From Prevotella sp. (GTDB taxonomy: Bacteria > Bacteroidota > Bacteroidia > Bacteroidales > Bacteroidaceae): a stretch of DNA of 64,000 nt. The translations under genes were made by a program, and so were the position numbers. Under the pieces are notes generated by a model. That model did not search any database and had not been told where the DNA came from. It saw only the letters and a program-made list of their open reading frames with translations. Shown in pieces: positions 24,634 to 34,559 of the stretch. The stretch covers positions 1 through 64,000 of the forward strand of contig JAFWSS010000259.1 in assembly GCA_017524385.1 (NCBI GenBank), written 5' to 3'. Each line of letters starts with the position of its first letter. Position 1 is the first letter of the stretch.

Positions 24634-27600
24634 TTACATATCCGTCACTTTAGAAGTGTCAAAATTGCCGAGGTTAAGGCTTGCCAGGTTCAAACAAAAG
24701 TCAAACATATGACTCATATCCGTCACCTTGGAAGTGTCAAAATTGCCGAGATCGAAAGTGGTCAGGCTACGACAACTGCTAAACATATAACTCATATCGG
24801 TCACATTGGAAGTGTTGAAATTGCCGAGATCGAGAGTGGTCAGGCTACTGCAACTGCTAAACATAGAACTCATATCCGTCACATTGGAAGTGTCGAAATT
24901 GCCGAGATCGAGAGTGGTCAAGCTATTGCAACTGCTAAACATAGAACTCATATCCGTCACATTGGAAGTGTCGAAATTGCCGAGGTCGAGGCTGGTCAGG
25001 CTACTGCAACCGCTAAACATAGAACTCATATCCGTCACCTTGGAAGTGTCGAAATTGCCGAGGTCGAGGCTGGTCAGGCTACTGCAACTGCTAAACATAG
25101 ATTTCATATTTGTTACCTCTGACGTGTTCAAGTATTCCAAGCCTACAATACTAGAAAGATTATCAGAACCACTAAACCAACGAGAAACGTCTTTTGGTCT
25201 TGTCTCCTTGAAGGACGGGTCAAAGATAGCAGTCTTTATATGGAAATGTGATATGGAAGCCAATTCATCCAATTCATAAACACTACCTTTTCTGATTTTT
25301 TTAAGTTGGTCATTATAGAAAGAGAGCCTTTTATGATCATCTGAAAGCACCACATAAGCCATTTTCTCAAGTCCTTCTATGTTTATAATGAAATGACCGT
25401 TTTTCCACGTAAAACAATCGTCTGAAGTATCAACTCCAAAATTGAAGTTTTCCGGTGCGACAATAAGGCAAGGCGACTGTGGCGTTCCCACTTCAACGCA
25501 TGCGTCTTCGGAAATGTTTTCCATGGTTTTGCTGACCTTAAGTATTTCTAGGTTGGCACAACCATTGAACATCCCACTCGTATTGGTGCCAGCATTGGTG
25601 ACATCAAATTTTGAGGCATCGATGTAAGTCAGTTCATCACAACCTTTAAACATATCAGTCATATCTGTCACCTCAGAGGTGTCAAGCCATTCCAATCCAT
25701 CAATATCCATCAGGTTGTAAAGTCCCATGAACCAATTTTTTGTCGTTTTTGGCTTTGCTTTGGAAAAGGAAGGGTCGATGACTACATTATATAATTGATT
25801 TATGATATATCCATTTACTATGCCGTTATAGTTTTCCATCTCGCAAAACGTGCCCTTGCGTGTTCTTTTCTTGTTGTCATAGTAGAATCGCAGTTCGCCA
25901 TCATCATACACAATATAAGATATTTCAGCCTTGTCCTTACTCCTTATCTCGTCGGAAAGACGGAAGTTCCCTGATTTCCATATGAAAGAATCATTATCAG
26001 CGTCCACCCCCAACAAGAAATTTTCAGGAATTTCGAGGATACAAGGTGTGTTTGTTCCTATTCCCTCACAAGCGTCCCTTCCAATATTTTGCAGGGATGA
26101 ACTGAGTGAAAGTCTCGCCAAACTGCTGCACCCCATGAACACACTCTCGGTGTAAAATAAACCATCCCCATAAATAAGGACCCCATCATCATCATCAAAA
26201 TCATAATCATCATCAAATTCATTATCATCATCAAAATCATAATCAAAATCCACATAAGCATCACCATATCTGTGGAAATTACTTAAATTCAATGATTTAA
26301 TGTTTTTACACCCCTTGAACATCTTGTCCATATCCCATAAGCTATACGCGGAGAAATGGTTCAAGTGTATTTCTTCAAGCTTTTCGCATCCTTCAAACAT
26401 ACTTTTCATAATCTGCACACTTTCTGTGTCGAATGAGCTCAAGTCAATAGATGCAAGGTTTTTGCATTCTCTGAACATACCTCCCATGGTTAGCACTCTT
26501 CCAGTCTTGAAATGGCTCAAGTCAATGGAAGCAAGTTTTTCGCAATTAAAGAACATATTTTGCATTTCCTTGACATATTCAGTATTGAGTATTGACAATC
26601 CCTCGATATCTGTCAGGTTTTCCATATTGGCAAACCACATGGCAGTGCTAAGGGGGCGTACATTTCTAAACGAAGGGTCAAAGACAACTTTTTTCACTTT
26701 GGATGCCAAGCTTTTTTCCAACTGCCAGTCTGTCCCTGGATTATAATCATAATAATTATCATTATAATAATCATCAGCATCATCAACACCAACATGACCG
26801 CTCTCATCAACAGTAAACCCATCGATGGAATGATAGTCGCCCTCTCTTAAAAAATGCTCGTTGTCATCATAAAACATCATAGTACCATTAGCAATAGAGA
26901 GCAACATATAGGGTGCTGGCTCCAAATGATTCAATGTTTCTATCTTCTCTGGTGTGATGTAAAACCATCCAGACTTCCATTTGAAATTCCCATTTCTTGG
27001 GTCAAAACCATAAAGGAACGACGATGGGGCATCAAAGACACAAGGGTTGCTTTCCGTTCCAACGTCTTTGCATGCATTATCGCTTAGTTTTCCCATTCCA
27101 CTGCTAACTTTCAACAGTTTCAGCCCTTTGCATTTGTATATCATACAATCAGTATTGATACCAATATTTGCCATACTGAAAGAGCTTAAGTCAAGGGAAT
27201 CCAGTTTGCTACATTCACAAAACATTTCATCCATATTGCTGACATTGGATGTATGAAAGGGAACATTCAAGTATGACAAGTTTGTGCAACCACGAAACAT
27301 TTGTTTCATGGTAACCACGTTATCCGTACGAAATACCTTCAGGTCCAGGCTTTCCAAACTGCTGCAGTTGTAAAACATACTTTCCATAGTTTTCACATGA
27401 AACGTACGAAAACCACTCAGGTCCAGGCTTTCCAAACTGCTGCAATTATAGAACATGCTTCCCATATCAGTAACAGCAGATGTGTCCAAGTTGTCAATCC
27501 CCTCTATTACCTTCAAATTGGTCATATTTTGGAACCAACCTTTTGTGCTAAAGGGTTCCTCATACCAAAAAGAATCATCGAAGGTCACCTTCTCCACTTT

Positions 27601-27909
27601 GGCAGCGGCCTCTTTCCCCAGCCCATTGTATTTTTCAAGAGGTATGACTACATCTTCTTCACTTGCGTATTTCACTGTCTTTGGAGCCATGGACGATTGG
27701 TTTGCCCAATCATAGTAATCGTCATCGTCATAATCTTCTTCACCCCCATAAAAGGTTAGGTGCGTTCCGTTTTCAGAGATGACGACAACAGCCTTTTCAT
27801 ATTCATTTTTCATGCCCGCTTTTGCGGATGTAACAAAAAACAAAAGCGCCAGAATCATCAATCCTGCATCAATCAATGAGGATGGTTTTCTCAAGTTAAA
27901 AGGTTTCAT
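24634..27909 (-). CDS. BspA/DUF285 leucine-rich surface protein, first segment (modules 1-4), ends at a premature stop
   Basis: A signal peptide (LMILALLFFVTSAKA) leads into four modules. Each has a beta start (YVVLSDDxKxxxFYxD), a KVxFDPSFxxxRPxST line, 4-8 DUF285 units (SLDLGNFDTSKVTDMSSMFS), and an end of type DACxxVGTxxxPC...FxWKSGxF. Acidic Asp-rich insertions (DYDFDDDDGV, YYNDNYYDYNP) decorate modules 1-3. It ends at VTDM-stop, where every other repeat has VTDM followed by Ser or Tyr, so the stop is a nonsense change. A 1091-residue product could still be made and exported but would lack the C-terminal anchor tail. Confidence 0.8.
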   Translation of the reverse strand: MKPFNLRKPSSLIDAGLMILALLFFVTSAKAGMKNEYEKAVVVISENGTHLTFYGGEEDYDDDDYYDWANQSSMAPKTVKYASEEDVVIPLEKYNGLGKEAAAKVEKVTFDDSFWYEEPFSTKGWFQNMTNLKVIEGIDNLDTSAVTDMGSMFYNCSSLESLDLSGFRTFHVKTMESMFYNCSSLESLDLKVFRTDNVVTMKQMFRGCTNLSYLNVPFHTSNVSNMDEMFCECSKLDSLDLSSFSMANIGINTDCMIYKCKGLKLLKVSSGMGKLSDNACKDVGTESNPCVFDAPSSFLYGFDPRNGNFKWKSGWFYITPEKIETLNHLEPAPYMLLSIANGTMMFYDDNEHFLREGDYHSIDGFTVDESGHVGVDDADDYYNDNYYDYNPGTDWQLEKSLASKVKKVVFDPSFRNVRPLSTAMWFANMENLTDIEGLSILNTEYVKEMQNMFFNCEKLASIDLSHFKTGRVLTMGGMFRECKNLASIDLSSFDTESVQIMKSMFEGCEKLEEIHLNHFSAYSLWDMDKMFKGCKNIKSLNLSNFHRYGDAYVDFDYDFDDDNEFDDDYDFDDDDGVLIYGDGLFYTESVFMGCSSLARLSLSSSLQNIGRDACEGIGTNTPCILEIPENFLLGVDADNDSFIWKSGNFRLSDEIRSKDKAEISYIVYDDGELRFYYDNKKRTRKGTFCEMENYNGIVNGYIINQLYNVVIDPSFSKAKPKTTKNWFMGLYNLMDIDGLEWLDTSEVTDMTDMFKGCDELTYIDASKFDVTNAGTNTSGMFNGCANLEILKVSKTMENISEDACVEVGTPQSPCLIVAPENFNFGVDTSDDCFTWKNGHFIINIEGLEKMAYVVLSDDHKRLSFYNDQLKKIRKGSVYELDELASISHFHIKTAIFDPSFKETRPKDVSRWFSGSDNLSSIVGLEYLNTSEVTNMKSMFSSCSSLTSLDLGNFDTSKVTDMSSMFSGCSSLTSLDLGNFDTSNVTDMSSMFSSCNSLTTLDLGNFDTSNVTDMSSMFSSCSSLTTLDLGNFNTSNVTDMSYMFSSCRSLTTFDLGNFDTSKVTDMSHMFDFCLNLASLNLGNFDTSKVTDM
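24640..25110 (-). repeat. Tandem 75-bp repeats encoding 25-residue DUF285 units
   Basis: About six near-identical units, each coding for SSLTSLDLGNFDTSKVTDMS plus SMFSG or a close variant. Neighbouring units differ by only a few bases, for example GTGGTCAGGCTACTGCAAC versus GCTGGTCAGGCTACTGCAAC. Such runs let the array expand or shrink by recombination or slippage. They lie directly beside the premature stop at 24634. Confidence 0.85.
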
Positions 27910-28142
27910 ACTACAGTGTATTATTAGATTGAAAAATATAAGAATGATATGATGATTTGAAGTTTTCTCATCTTTTTAGGTTTTGTAACGAACACGAAGT
28001 AGGCGAATTACACAAATGAATTGCACTTGATTGACGAAGGCGGCAGGCCGCCACAAATTACAGGACGATTCCCCCTACAAGAGGGTGATTCACTGATTAC
28101 GGGTTGCTTTATGCTCGTTTTAAGGGAGGGAAACTTCAGTCA

Positions 28143-29972
28143 TCAATTAGTAGGGATTATTATAGGTGTTGGTTTTGGTCTTGGTTTTGGTCTTGGTTGA
28201 GACTTGGTAGGTATTATGGGATATTGTTTTTGTATCTTAACCACATATGGATTCCCCGAGCTAGTTGAGACATTTCCTGAAGGTTTGTCTTTAACGGGCT
28301 TTGTGTACTTCATAACGAAATCGACACCAATTGTCGGGCATCCTTCTTCAGTAACTTGTGCAGTAATGGTGTTCTCCCCTTCATGTTTTAGGAACACAGT
28401 ATAGTCGTGCAATAATGTCTGATGATTTTCGTACACGATGGAGTCAGCTATAAGTTTGACCTGAATGTCATAAGTGTTTGGCTCATTGTGCACTTCAATG
28501 TTCAGTTTGAAGGAATGCTTTTCTTTGTCATTTTTCTCATCAGAAATACGAACGTCAAAGTAATTGAAATACTGTACATTTTTCTTGGTTTCCACTATAG
28601 AAGATACGAGATCCCCATACTCCACCCAAGCCTGATAGGTAACTTCAAAGTCTGTTTTTGGTTCAAGATTAAACAGCGTGTCAGGGATTAATATTTCACA
28701 AGGGTATTCGACATAATTTTTGTCACGCCCGGAAATGCCACCAGTAATCTTGACATCATCAGAGGCCATCACCAGATTGATGTCTTCTATCGGAATTTGT
28801 TTTGGGAAATAAAGTCTTATTTTTGGTGTACATTTCTTATGCAAGAATTTCAAGTCATCATTTCCGCCGATTTCCAACCTGAACTCTTCATTTTCCATTA
28901 CCTCCATCATTCCATATTTCCCATTATGCTTGATGAAAGCCATATTGTCGAAAATCTCCTTCACCTCTTCGAAGCATGGCGGTATCACTTCCTTTCCATT
29001 CTTCATGGAGATTCCATACAAGTCATCCTCTTCCACCACCTTTAGCAAGCGCGATTGTTGTGTTTTTTTCTCCTGTGTTCTATTATATAGCACTTCTTCT
29101 GTTCCCGACACCTTTTTGAAAAGAAAGTTTTGCGAGTCAAAACAGAAGGTGATATATTCATTTTTCTTAAATTTCGCTCGAACGTGCATGGTATTGTCAT
29201 CATCAATAATGCAACATTTTTCAAAATCATCATCCTCCAACTTCGCTTGATATTTGTGTTCAGCATCGTTTTTAGCAAAGACGGGGTCAAGATATAATTG
29301 TTTGACATTTCCATTGGAATTCGACTTTCCACTAAAGGTATATACCTTTTTGTCCACCACGATAACGCCCACATCTTCATCGTTGACTTGTGAAATAAAC
29401 ATGATTTTCTCCACATTCACAATCTTTTTTTGCTCGATGATGAACCTCACTTCATTGCCTTTTGTATCAATGAGCAGTGGGTATGGTCCGCTCTTTTTTT
29501 TGATGTTTTGGTAAGACCAACAAGAGGCATAGCCGTTAGCGAAATCATTAGCATCCCGATAATGTCCATCCAGGAGTTCTCCATTCTCATCCACGAATCG
29601 CTCATAGTCACCATCATGCACCCTCAATAATCCATTGGAGAAATGTGTGGACACCATATGAAGGGATTGAGACGAGAGGGGATGAGAAGTTCCATTTCCT
29701 TTTACCAATCTATCAATAACCCCATCTCTTCTTACCACGAAAGACTTACCCTCTACAAAATTCATCAATGAATCACCTTTGGTTATTTCATTGAGCCGTA
29801 TTCCATCCTTGCTCCAGATGGTATTGAAACCAGCCGAGTCAGTTATAACCAATTGATTATCCAACCTGATGTCATCATATCGAGGTGGTATGAGCCATCT
29901 ACCCACTTGTGCTTGAACCATACTAGCGAAAAGTATGGATGACAAGAGTATGATTTTTCTTTTCATCTTCAT
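28143..29972 (-). CDS. Secreted WG-repeat protein paired with kinase 1
   Basis: MKRKIILLSSILFASMVQAQ is a signal peptide. It has weak WG/KWG repeats (DLYGISMKNGKEVIPPCFEE; GKYGMMEVMENEEF; ERFVDENGELLDGHY), a beta-sandwich-like second half, and a Pro/Lys tail (PRPKPRPKPTPIIIPTN). WG repeats form beta-propeller-like blades that bind other proteins. It follows kinase 1 by 48 bases. Another WG protein follows kinase 2 at 35314-36903, so the kinase-WG pairing is doubled. The 27910-28142 gap holds the promoter region of the BspA gene and a small GGCGGC-AG-GCCGCC hairpin. Confidence 0.75.
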   Translation of the reverse strand: MKMKRKIILLSSILFASMVQAQVGRWLIPPRYDDIRLDNQLVITDSAGFNTIWSKDGIRLNEITKGDSLMNFVEGKSFVVRRDGVIDRLVKGNGTSHPLSSQSLHMVSTHFSNGLLRVHDGDYERFVDENGELLDGHYRDANDFANGYASCWSYQNIKKKSGPYPLLIDTKGNEVRFIIEQKKIVNVEKIMFISQVNDEDVGVIVVDKKVYTFSGKSNSNGNVKQLYLDPVFAKNDAEHKYQAKLEDDDFEKCCIIDDDNTMHVRAKFKKNEYITFCFDSQNFLFKKVSGTEEVLYNRTQEKKTQQSRLLKVVEEDDLYGISMKNGKEVIPPCFEEVKEIFDNMAFIKHNGKYGMMEVMENEEFRLEIGGNDDLKFLHKKCTPKIRLYFPKQIPIEDINLVMASDDVKITGGISGRDKNYVEYPCEILIPDTLFNLEPKTDFEVTYQAWVEYGDLVSSIVETKKNVQYFNYFDVRISDEKNDKEKHSFKLNIEVHNEPNTYDIQVKLIADSIVYENHQTLLHDYTVFLKHEGENTITAQVTEEGCPTIGVDFVMKYTKPVKDKPSGNVSTSSGNPYVVKIQKQYPIIPTKSQPRPKPRPKPTPIIIPTN

Positions 29973-30020
29973 TTCATTTATATGTTATTGATAGGTTTCC
30001 TTCCTGCTTATCCTGCCATG

Positions 30021-31550
30021 CTAGAAGTTTTCACTTTTAAATTGTTTCAATTCCTTTACTGATTTATCGATTATCTTGATTCTTTTGTGAATACTGTCGA
30101 TATTATTACAAGTATCTTTAAGAGCCTCATAGGCCCATGACCTGGACTTTTCCAAGTTTGATATGGTATTGTTGACAGCGTTTAGGTATGTCCTGTTATA
30201 ATAAACCCCCAATTGATATGCTGCATCCATATTGATTTTCGGATACGAGGAGTCATTTATTTCAAGGATACGTTCAAGCAGGTTGGCCATTGTAGTGCCA
30301 TATTTGGGATCTTTGGTAATTCCCGATTCGTCAACTTCGATACCCAAGATCCTCTTTCTGTTTTTAGAATCTTCATTTCCAAACCATCCTAAGGTGAGAG
30401 CCACCTGATACATAGCCGGAATGTATTTCGTCGCGGCGAGGCTGTCCATCAAGGCGAGACCTTTTTCCACGGTTTCCTTGTTGTCTTCATTCAGGTCTTT
30501 CAAAGCGATTTGGTATAGTTCCTCAGTACTGGGTTTAGGTTCAGTTTCAAGTTCCGTATTCACGTCTCTTTCTTTGTTGGCGATATAGTAAGCCCCTGCC
30601 GCAATCAGACAGAGGATGAGGATTTGCAGCGGTATTCTCCACCATTTTTTCCTTGGAGGCATGATGGGGTATTGCCTGACGTTTGCCGCCTCCATGAGAT
30701 ATGCGGCAGTGGGTCTTTCCCTCGGGTTGTATGCGAGACATGCGAGTATGAGCCTTCTGAAATGTTCCGGCACCTCCTTGAGTTCGGGCATGTTGTCACC
30801 GTTAGGGTGTTGTGCATGCCCCCCGTTCACTCCAAATGGTGCATTTCCAGTGAGTATCTCACATAGTGTCGCCCCGAATGCCCAGATGTCGCTCTCAGGT
30901 ATGGGTTCTGCATCATATACGAATCTTTCTGGAGCCATATAGGCAAAGGTTCCGCTTCTCTCTCCGTCGGGATAATAGCCATGCACATCCCCATTCTTCG
31001 AACTGATGCCGAAATCAGTGATGGCGAAATGATTGTTATTGTCGATTAACACATTGGCAGGTTTTATGTCTTGGTGAACAATCATTGGGTTGTTGTTGTG
31101 CAACTTGTCAAGTCCTGCACTCACGTCAGCCACAAATTGCCAGACCTTTGCATCCGGCAATTTCTTGCCAATGAATTTCTCCGACGAGCCTTGCCGACAG
31201 TAGGGCAAGACCAAATATGGAATACCCTTGAAGATGGAGAAGCTTGTGGGTTGCACGAGGTTTGAATGCCTGCATTCATAGACGATTTTGAACTCCTCCC
31301 TGAATTGCTGTTCTCCATCGATGTCTAGTGCGTTTTTGGGTCGGTAGATTTTGATGGCCACGAGCATTCCCGTGTCCTCGCTGGCCTGTTTGCTCTCCCC
31401 CTCCTCTTCGTCCAGTTCCCAATCAATGGTGTTCATATCGAGCGCCAACCACACGTCTGCCGACCCACCAGCTGTACTCAGCGGTCTCAGCAGTTTGTAG
31501 TGGCTGTCAAACATTTCACCCTTGGAAGCAATATCTTCAATCTTGTACAT
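30021..31550 (-). CDS. Membrane Ser/Thr protein kinase with TPR/Sel1-like outer domain (kinase 1)
   Basis: The ATG at 31550 gives MYKIEDIASKGEMFDSHYKL, which aligns with the start of kinase 2; the longer TTG-type start does not. Kinase motifs are a glycine loop (STAGGSADVW), VAIK with Lys67, a Glu near 86, HQD (159-161) in place of HRD, DFG (179-181), and MAPE (206-209). Losing the Arg before the catalytic Asp makes it non-RD. One membrane span (about 302-320, ILILCLIAAGAYYIA) leads to a helical outer domain with Sel1/TPR-like pairs (GLALMDSLAATKYIPAMYQV). The kinase side is cytoplasmic. It resembles PknB/PpkA kinases that control T6SS and cell-envelope functions. Confidence 0.88.
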   Translation of the reverse strand: MYKIEDIASKGEMFDSHYKLLRPLSTAGGSADVWLALDMNTIDWELDEEEGESKQASEDTGMLVAIKIYRPKNALDIDGEQQFREEFKIVYECRHSNLVQPTSFSIFKGIPYLVLPYCRQGSSEKFIGKKLPDAKVWQFVADVSAGLDKLHNNNPMIVHQDIKPANVLIDNNNHFAITDFGISSKNGDVHGYYPDGERSGTFAYMAPERFVYDAEPIPESDIWAFGATLCEILTGNAPFGVNGGHAQHPNGDNMPELKEVPEHFRRLILACLAYNPRERPTAAYLMEAANVRQYPIMPPRKKWWRIPLQILILCLIAAGAYYIANKERDVNTELETEPKPSTEELYQIALKDLNEDNKETVEKGLALMDSLAATKYIPAMYQVALTLGWFGNEDSKNRKRILGIEVDESGITKDPKYGTTMANLLERILEINDSSYPKINMDAAYQLGVYYNRTYLNAVNNTISNLEKSRSWAYEALKDTCNNIDSIHKRIKIIDKSVKELKQFKSENF

Positions 31551-31645
31551 AAACGAGAAGACGTTTATTTGCAAGTGCTTTTTACGGTTTCGTCACAATC
31601 ATTTCACCCATCAACTGCTTGCCATCATCGCCAACATATTACTCA

Positions 31646-32557
31646 TTACTCATCCCAAATCTCCAACTCTTTAGATTCATCCATCAGTTCTTTGATGAAT
31701 TGAGTTGGTATGGAATAGCGTTTGGCCTTTTCAATTTCATCAATTGTTGGAGGCATGGCATTAACCACTGGTTCTTCGTGGTATCTGCTGATGGTTCCCG
31801 ACATATTCCCCTCGGCATCCATGGCCCATGTGATGATATCAAAATGGGAGTCCAACTCATCTATGACTTTCCGAAACGAGTTGAAGTCAGTCCACCTTGG
31901 CAAGGATTCCTTATGTCTGTTGATGAGGAATGCGATAACCACATCTTTCTTATCCTTTAATTTGAGAGTATCTCCTTTATAGACAAAATCTCCCACATTC
32001 ACCATCATGTAATATGCTTTAGCCCCATCCTTTGTATCAACATTCCATTTCAACAGATTGTTGCCATGGCTTACATTACTGATTTCGGCCAATGGTTGGG
32101 CACTTTTCTTAGGTGTCTTGACAAAGCATTTTGCCATTCTGCCATAATTACCTTCCTCGTCCATAGGCAATACCATGATTACGTATTCTGTGTTAGCGCT
32201 AGGAGAATTGTGGATTAATTCCAGACCATTGATATCAGTCTTTTTTTCTTTTTTCAATAGCTCAAACCAATCATCATCATTTTTCGACTCATATTTGGCT
32301 TTTGTTGTGCAGTACCATTTGTATGCAGTTACATCATCAGATGGAACCAATAGTAATTTGAAGCCATTGTTCAAGGCAGTCACATAGGCAAAATCCACAG
32401 CAATGGCATCGTTGCCTTTTCTGAAATCAATGTATTCCACCTGCGCAGTAGGAATGGTAACACATGTGTCGCTAGCGTTCACCACGACATTTTGTTGAGC
32501 CAACACCTGTGTGACGCAGCTCGCCATCAGTACCAAGCAAAAAACAGTTTTTTTCAT
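31646..32557 (-). CDS. Secreted protein of unknown function, 303 residues
   Basis: Signal peptide MKKTVFCLVLMASCVTQVLA. The mature part mixes beta strands (VEYIDFRKGNDAIAVDFAYV; NTEYVIMVLPMDEEGNYGRM) with a fibronectin-like WTDFNSFRKVIDEL region. It overlaps the 169-residue gene by the ATGA at 32554-32557 and belongs to the string 31646-34541. No family recognised. Confidence 0.65.
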   Translation of the reverse strand: MKKTVFCLVLMASCVTQVLAQQNVVVNASDTCVTIPTAQVEYIDFRKGNDAIAVDFAYVTALNNGFKLLLVPSDDVTAYKWYCTTKAKYESKNDDDWFELLKKEKKTDINGLELIHNSPSANTEYVIMVLPMDEEGNYGRMAKCFVKTPKKSAQPLAEISNVSHGNNLLKWNVDTKDGAKAYYMMVNVGDFVYKGDTLKLKDKKDVVIAFLINRHKESLPRWTDFNSFRKVIDELDSHFDIITWAMDAEGNMSGTISRYHEEPVVNAMPPTIDEIEKAKRYSIPTQFIKELMDESKELEIWDE

Positions 32558-33063
32558 TTTTTCAAGATTTTGAGAGTTTGGACAGCGTCTATTTTAATCA
32601 GATAGACATCGGAAGGTAAGTTGCCAAGGTCGATGGAAACCACTCCATTGTCACCAATATGATGATGGGAAACGGCCTTGCCCGAAGAATTGAAAACTGT
32701 AATTTCATTCAGCTTAACTCCCGTGACTTCATATTTGTCATCTCCTATCTTATTGAAAACGATTGAGGTTTTCTTAATGTCTTCTATCTTGTCGGGTGTT
32801 TCCTCAAAATAGAATCTCTTCACATTACTGATTTCAGCCTCGAAATCCCCTATCTCCGACTTAACAACAAGGTTGTTTTGGGTGAATGTTACAATGGGTT
32901 TGTCGTAATAGACCAAAAACGACACTGCGTCGGCATTGTTTCTCTCGATGACCAGCAAGAGCGTGGTATCCTGCCCTTTGGCTGAAGTTATGGACAGTAG
33001 AGCCATAACAAAAACCATCAAACACTTTTCATATACATTCATAGTTAAAAATCTTAGGTTCAT
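32554..33063 (-). CDS. Secreted protein with a type IX-like sorting end, 169 residues
   Basis: Coupled to both neighbours by ATGA overlaps (33060-33063 and 32554-32557), which supports the start at 33063 although MNVYEKCLMV at 33042 is the other choice. There is a signal segment (CLMVFVMALLSITSAKGQ). The C-terminal 75 residues read VTGVKLNEITVFNSSGKAVS, GVVSIDLGNLPSDVYLIKID and end TLKILKK, like type A sorting domains (GxYxxKI..KxxxxK). Function unknown. Confidence 0.65.
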   Translation of the reverse strand: MNLRFLTMNVYEKCLMVFVMALLSITSAKGQDTTLLLVIERNNADAVSFLVYYDKPIVTFTQNNLVVKSEIGDFEAEISNVKRFYFEETPDKIEDIKKTSIVFNKIGDDKYEVTGVKLNEITVFNSSGKAVSHHHIGDNGVVSIDLGNLPSDVYLIKIDAVQTLKILKK

Positions 33064-34541
33064 TCTGAATATTCTGATTGTTGTATGCGAATGGCATCAT
33101 TTGCCCAAAAAGAAGGTATCCTTTCAAAAGAGTCTGCACCCATGGCTCTGACATTGGCAGCGGCAGTCTTGGGAAGGTATCGAATGGCGTTTTTCTTGGA
33201 ATTATTATATGGATAGTCGATAATAATTGTGGCTACCGTATTTCCCAATTCGTACTTATAATATTTTCTTTCCTTAACTATACCCTCTCCCACGTATTCG
33301 AATCCCCAATCCGTCAGATGTTTTATTATCATATCATATGTATTTTGTGTATCGAGAAAGACGAATACCTCGGTGAGATCGCTTTCATCCGAATTGAAAA
33401 AATATTGGTAATCCACTCTCAAACCGATGTTGTCGAGAGCGTGATAGCCCATATAATAGTCTCCATATCCTGTTGGAGCAATGTCATAAGAAAGGGAAGC
33501 GAATGTCATGTAAGATTTGACGTCACTCACCGTTGCGCCCCAACTGATACAAGGATTTTTAAACAAACTTGGAACGAGGTTCTTGTACCAGTCATCCAGT
33601 TTCTTCTGGGAGTCACCCATGAAAGCCTCACATAAGAATCCCGTCCAATATATGCCCGCATAGCAAGTTCCACCATCTTTCAAAATGTATTCATTGGTGT
33701 TGTCTGGAGAATTGCTGGGAAAAATGTCTTGGAAAGTGAATTGCTGACTACCCGTCTCTTGCAAAGGAGCAATTCCCCAATAGATTTTTCCTTGTTCCAG
33801 GAGATATATCCGGAAGATGTCGTTGTCGTCCTTATTCATTTTTGCTTGGTAACGCATCTCCCACGTCTTGGTTTTGTTGTACTCGTCCAACACATATCTA
33901 TCATCCTTATTGATGGCCGGATCCAGTTTGACCCCGACAGGTTTGTTGTGTGTGGCAAAACCGATGTGCGTGAATGTTGAATTTTGGAAATTCTTACAGG
34001 ACAGATAGACGATTGAGCCGATGGGCGAAGGACTGGCATTCAACGCCTGGTTTCCATAGACTTCTATCTTCTTTGTGCTTATTCCCAACACTCCAGCCTC
34101 AGACACCCATGTGTTGTCGGATTTGACCCTTACCTGGCAAGTAGCCAACTTTTCCGTATTGACAAAAGACCAGAAGTCCGACTTGTAGCTTAGGTTTCCA
34201 TTGACGATGGTCTCTATGGTGACAATTGTGTACATTCCCGCCTTCACATTGAAATTTTGTTGGACAGGTTCAAAAGTAAGGGTATGCGAGAACGAGGAAT
34301 CCACCCTTTCTCCATCTTTGTCATAGATGTAGGTGAACACCCCAACTTGATTATTATTCCCTTTGCTCAGATAATTGGTTTCAAAATTTTCTTTTCCGAA
34401 AGGTTCATAGGTGGAAGAGGTGTTGACATTGTATGAGATGGACACGTTCTTGACCACCTCTATTTCATCGTTGCCGCACGCAGCCATGAAGAGTGCCGCG
34501 ATGGCGATGTAGCCTATATGGATTTTGTTCATATTGTTCAT
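33060..34541 (-). CDS. Lipoprotein of unknown function, 493 residues
   Basis: MNKIHIGYIAIAALFMAACG has a lipobox (MAAC), so the protein is lipidated at the start of a beta-rich domain with fibrillar/fimbrial flavour (VSISYNVNTSSTYEPFG; VGVFTYIYDKDGERVDSSFS). A later ATG (34532) gives the same mature protein. It is the second gene after the barrel protein at 34560 and overlaps the next gene. It may be a fimbrial or surface lipoprotein; no enzyme motif. Confidence 0.68.
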   Translation of the reverse strand: MNNMNKIHIGYIAIAALFMAACGNDEIEVVKNVSISYNVNTSSTYEPFGKENFETNYLSKGNNNQVGVFTYIYDKDGERVDSSFSHTLTFEPVQQNFNVKAGMYTIVTIETIVNGNLSYKSDFWSFVNTEKLATCQVRVKSDNTWVSEAGVLGISTKKIEVYGNQALNASPSPIGSIVYLSCKNFQNSTFTHIGFATHNKPVGVKLDPAINKDDRYVLDEYNKTKTWEMRYQAKMNKDDNDIFRIYLLEQGKIYWGIAPLQETGSQQFTFQDIFPSNSPDNTNEYILKDGGTCYAGIYWTGFLCEAFMGDSQKKLDDWYKNLVPSLFKNPCISWGATVSDVKSYMTFASLSYDIAPTGYGDYYMGYHALDNIGLRVDYQYFFNSDESDLTEVFVFLDTQNTYDMIIKHLTDWGFEYVGEGIVKERKYYKYELGNTVATIIIDYPYNNSKKNAIRYLPKTAAANVRAMGADSFERIPSFWANDAIRIQQSEYSE

Positions 34542-34559
34542 AATGATTAAGGTTAGACA

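Noticed and set aside
24613..25279. Repeats resembling a CRISPR array (about 75-bp periodicity)
   Set aside because: The units are contiguous, in frame and encode DUF285 repeats; there are no unique spacers and no cas genes.
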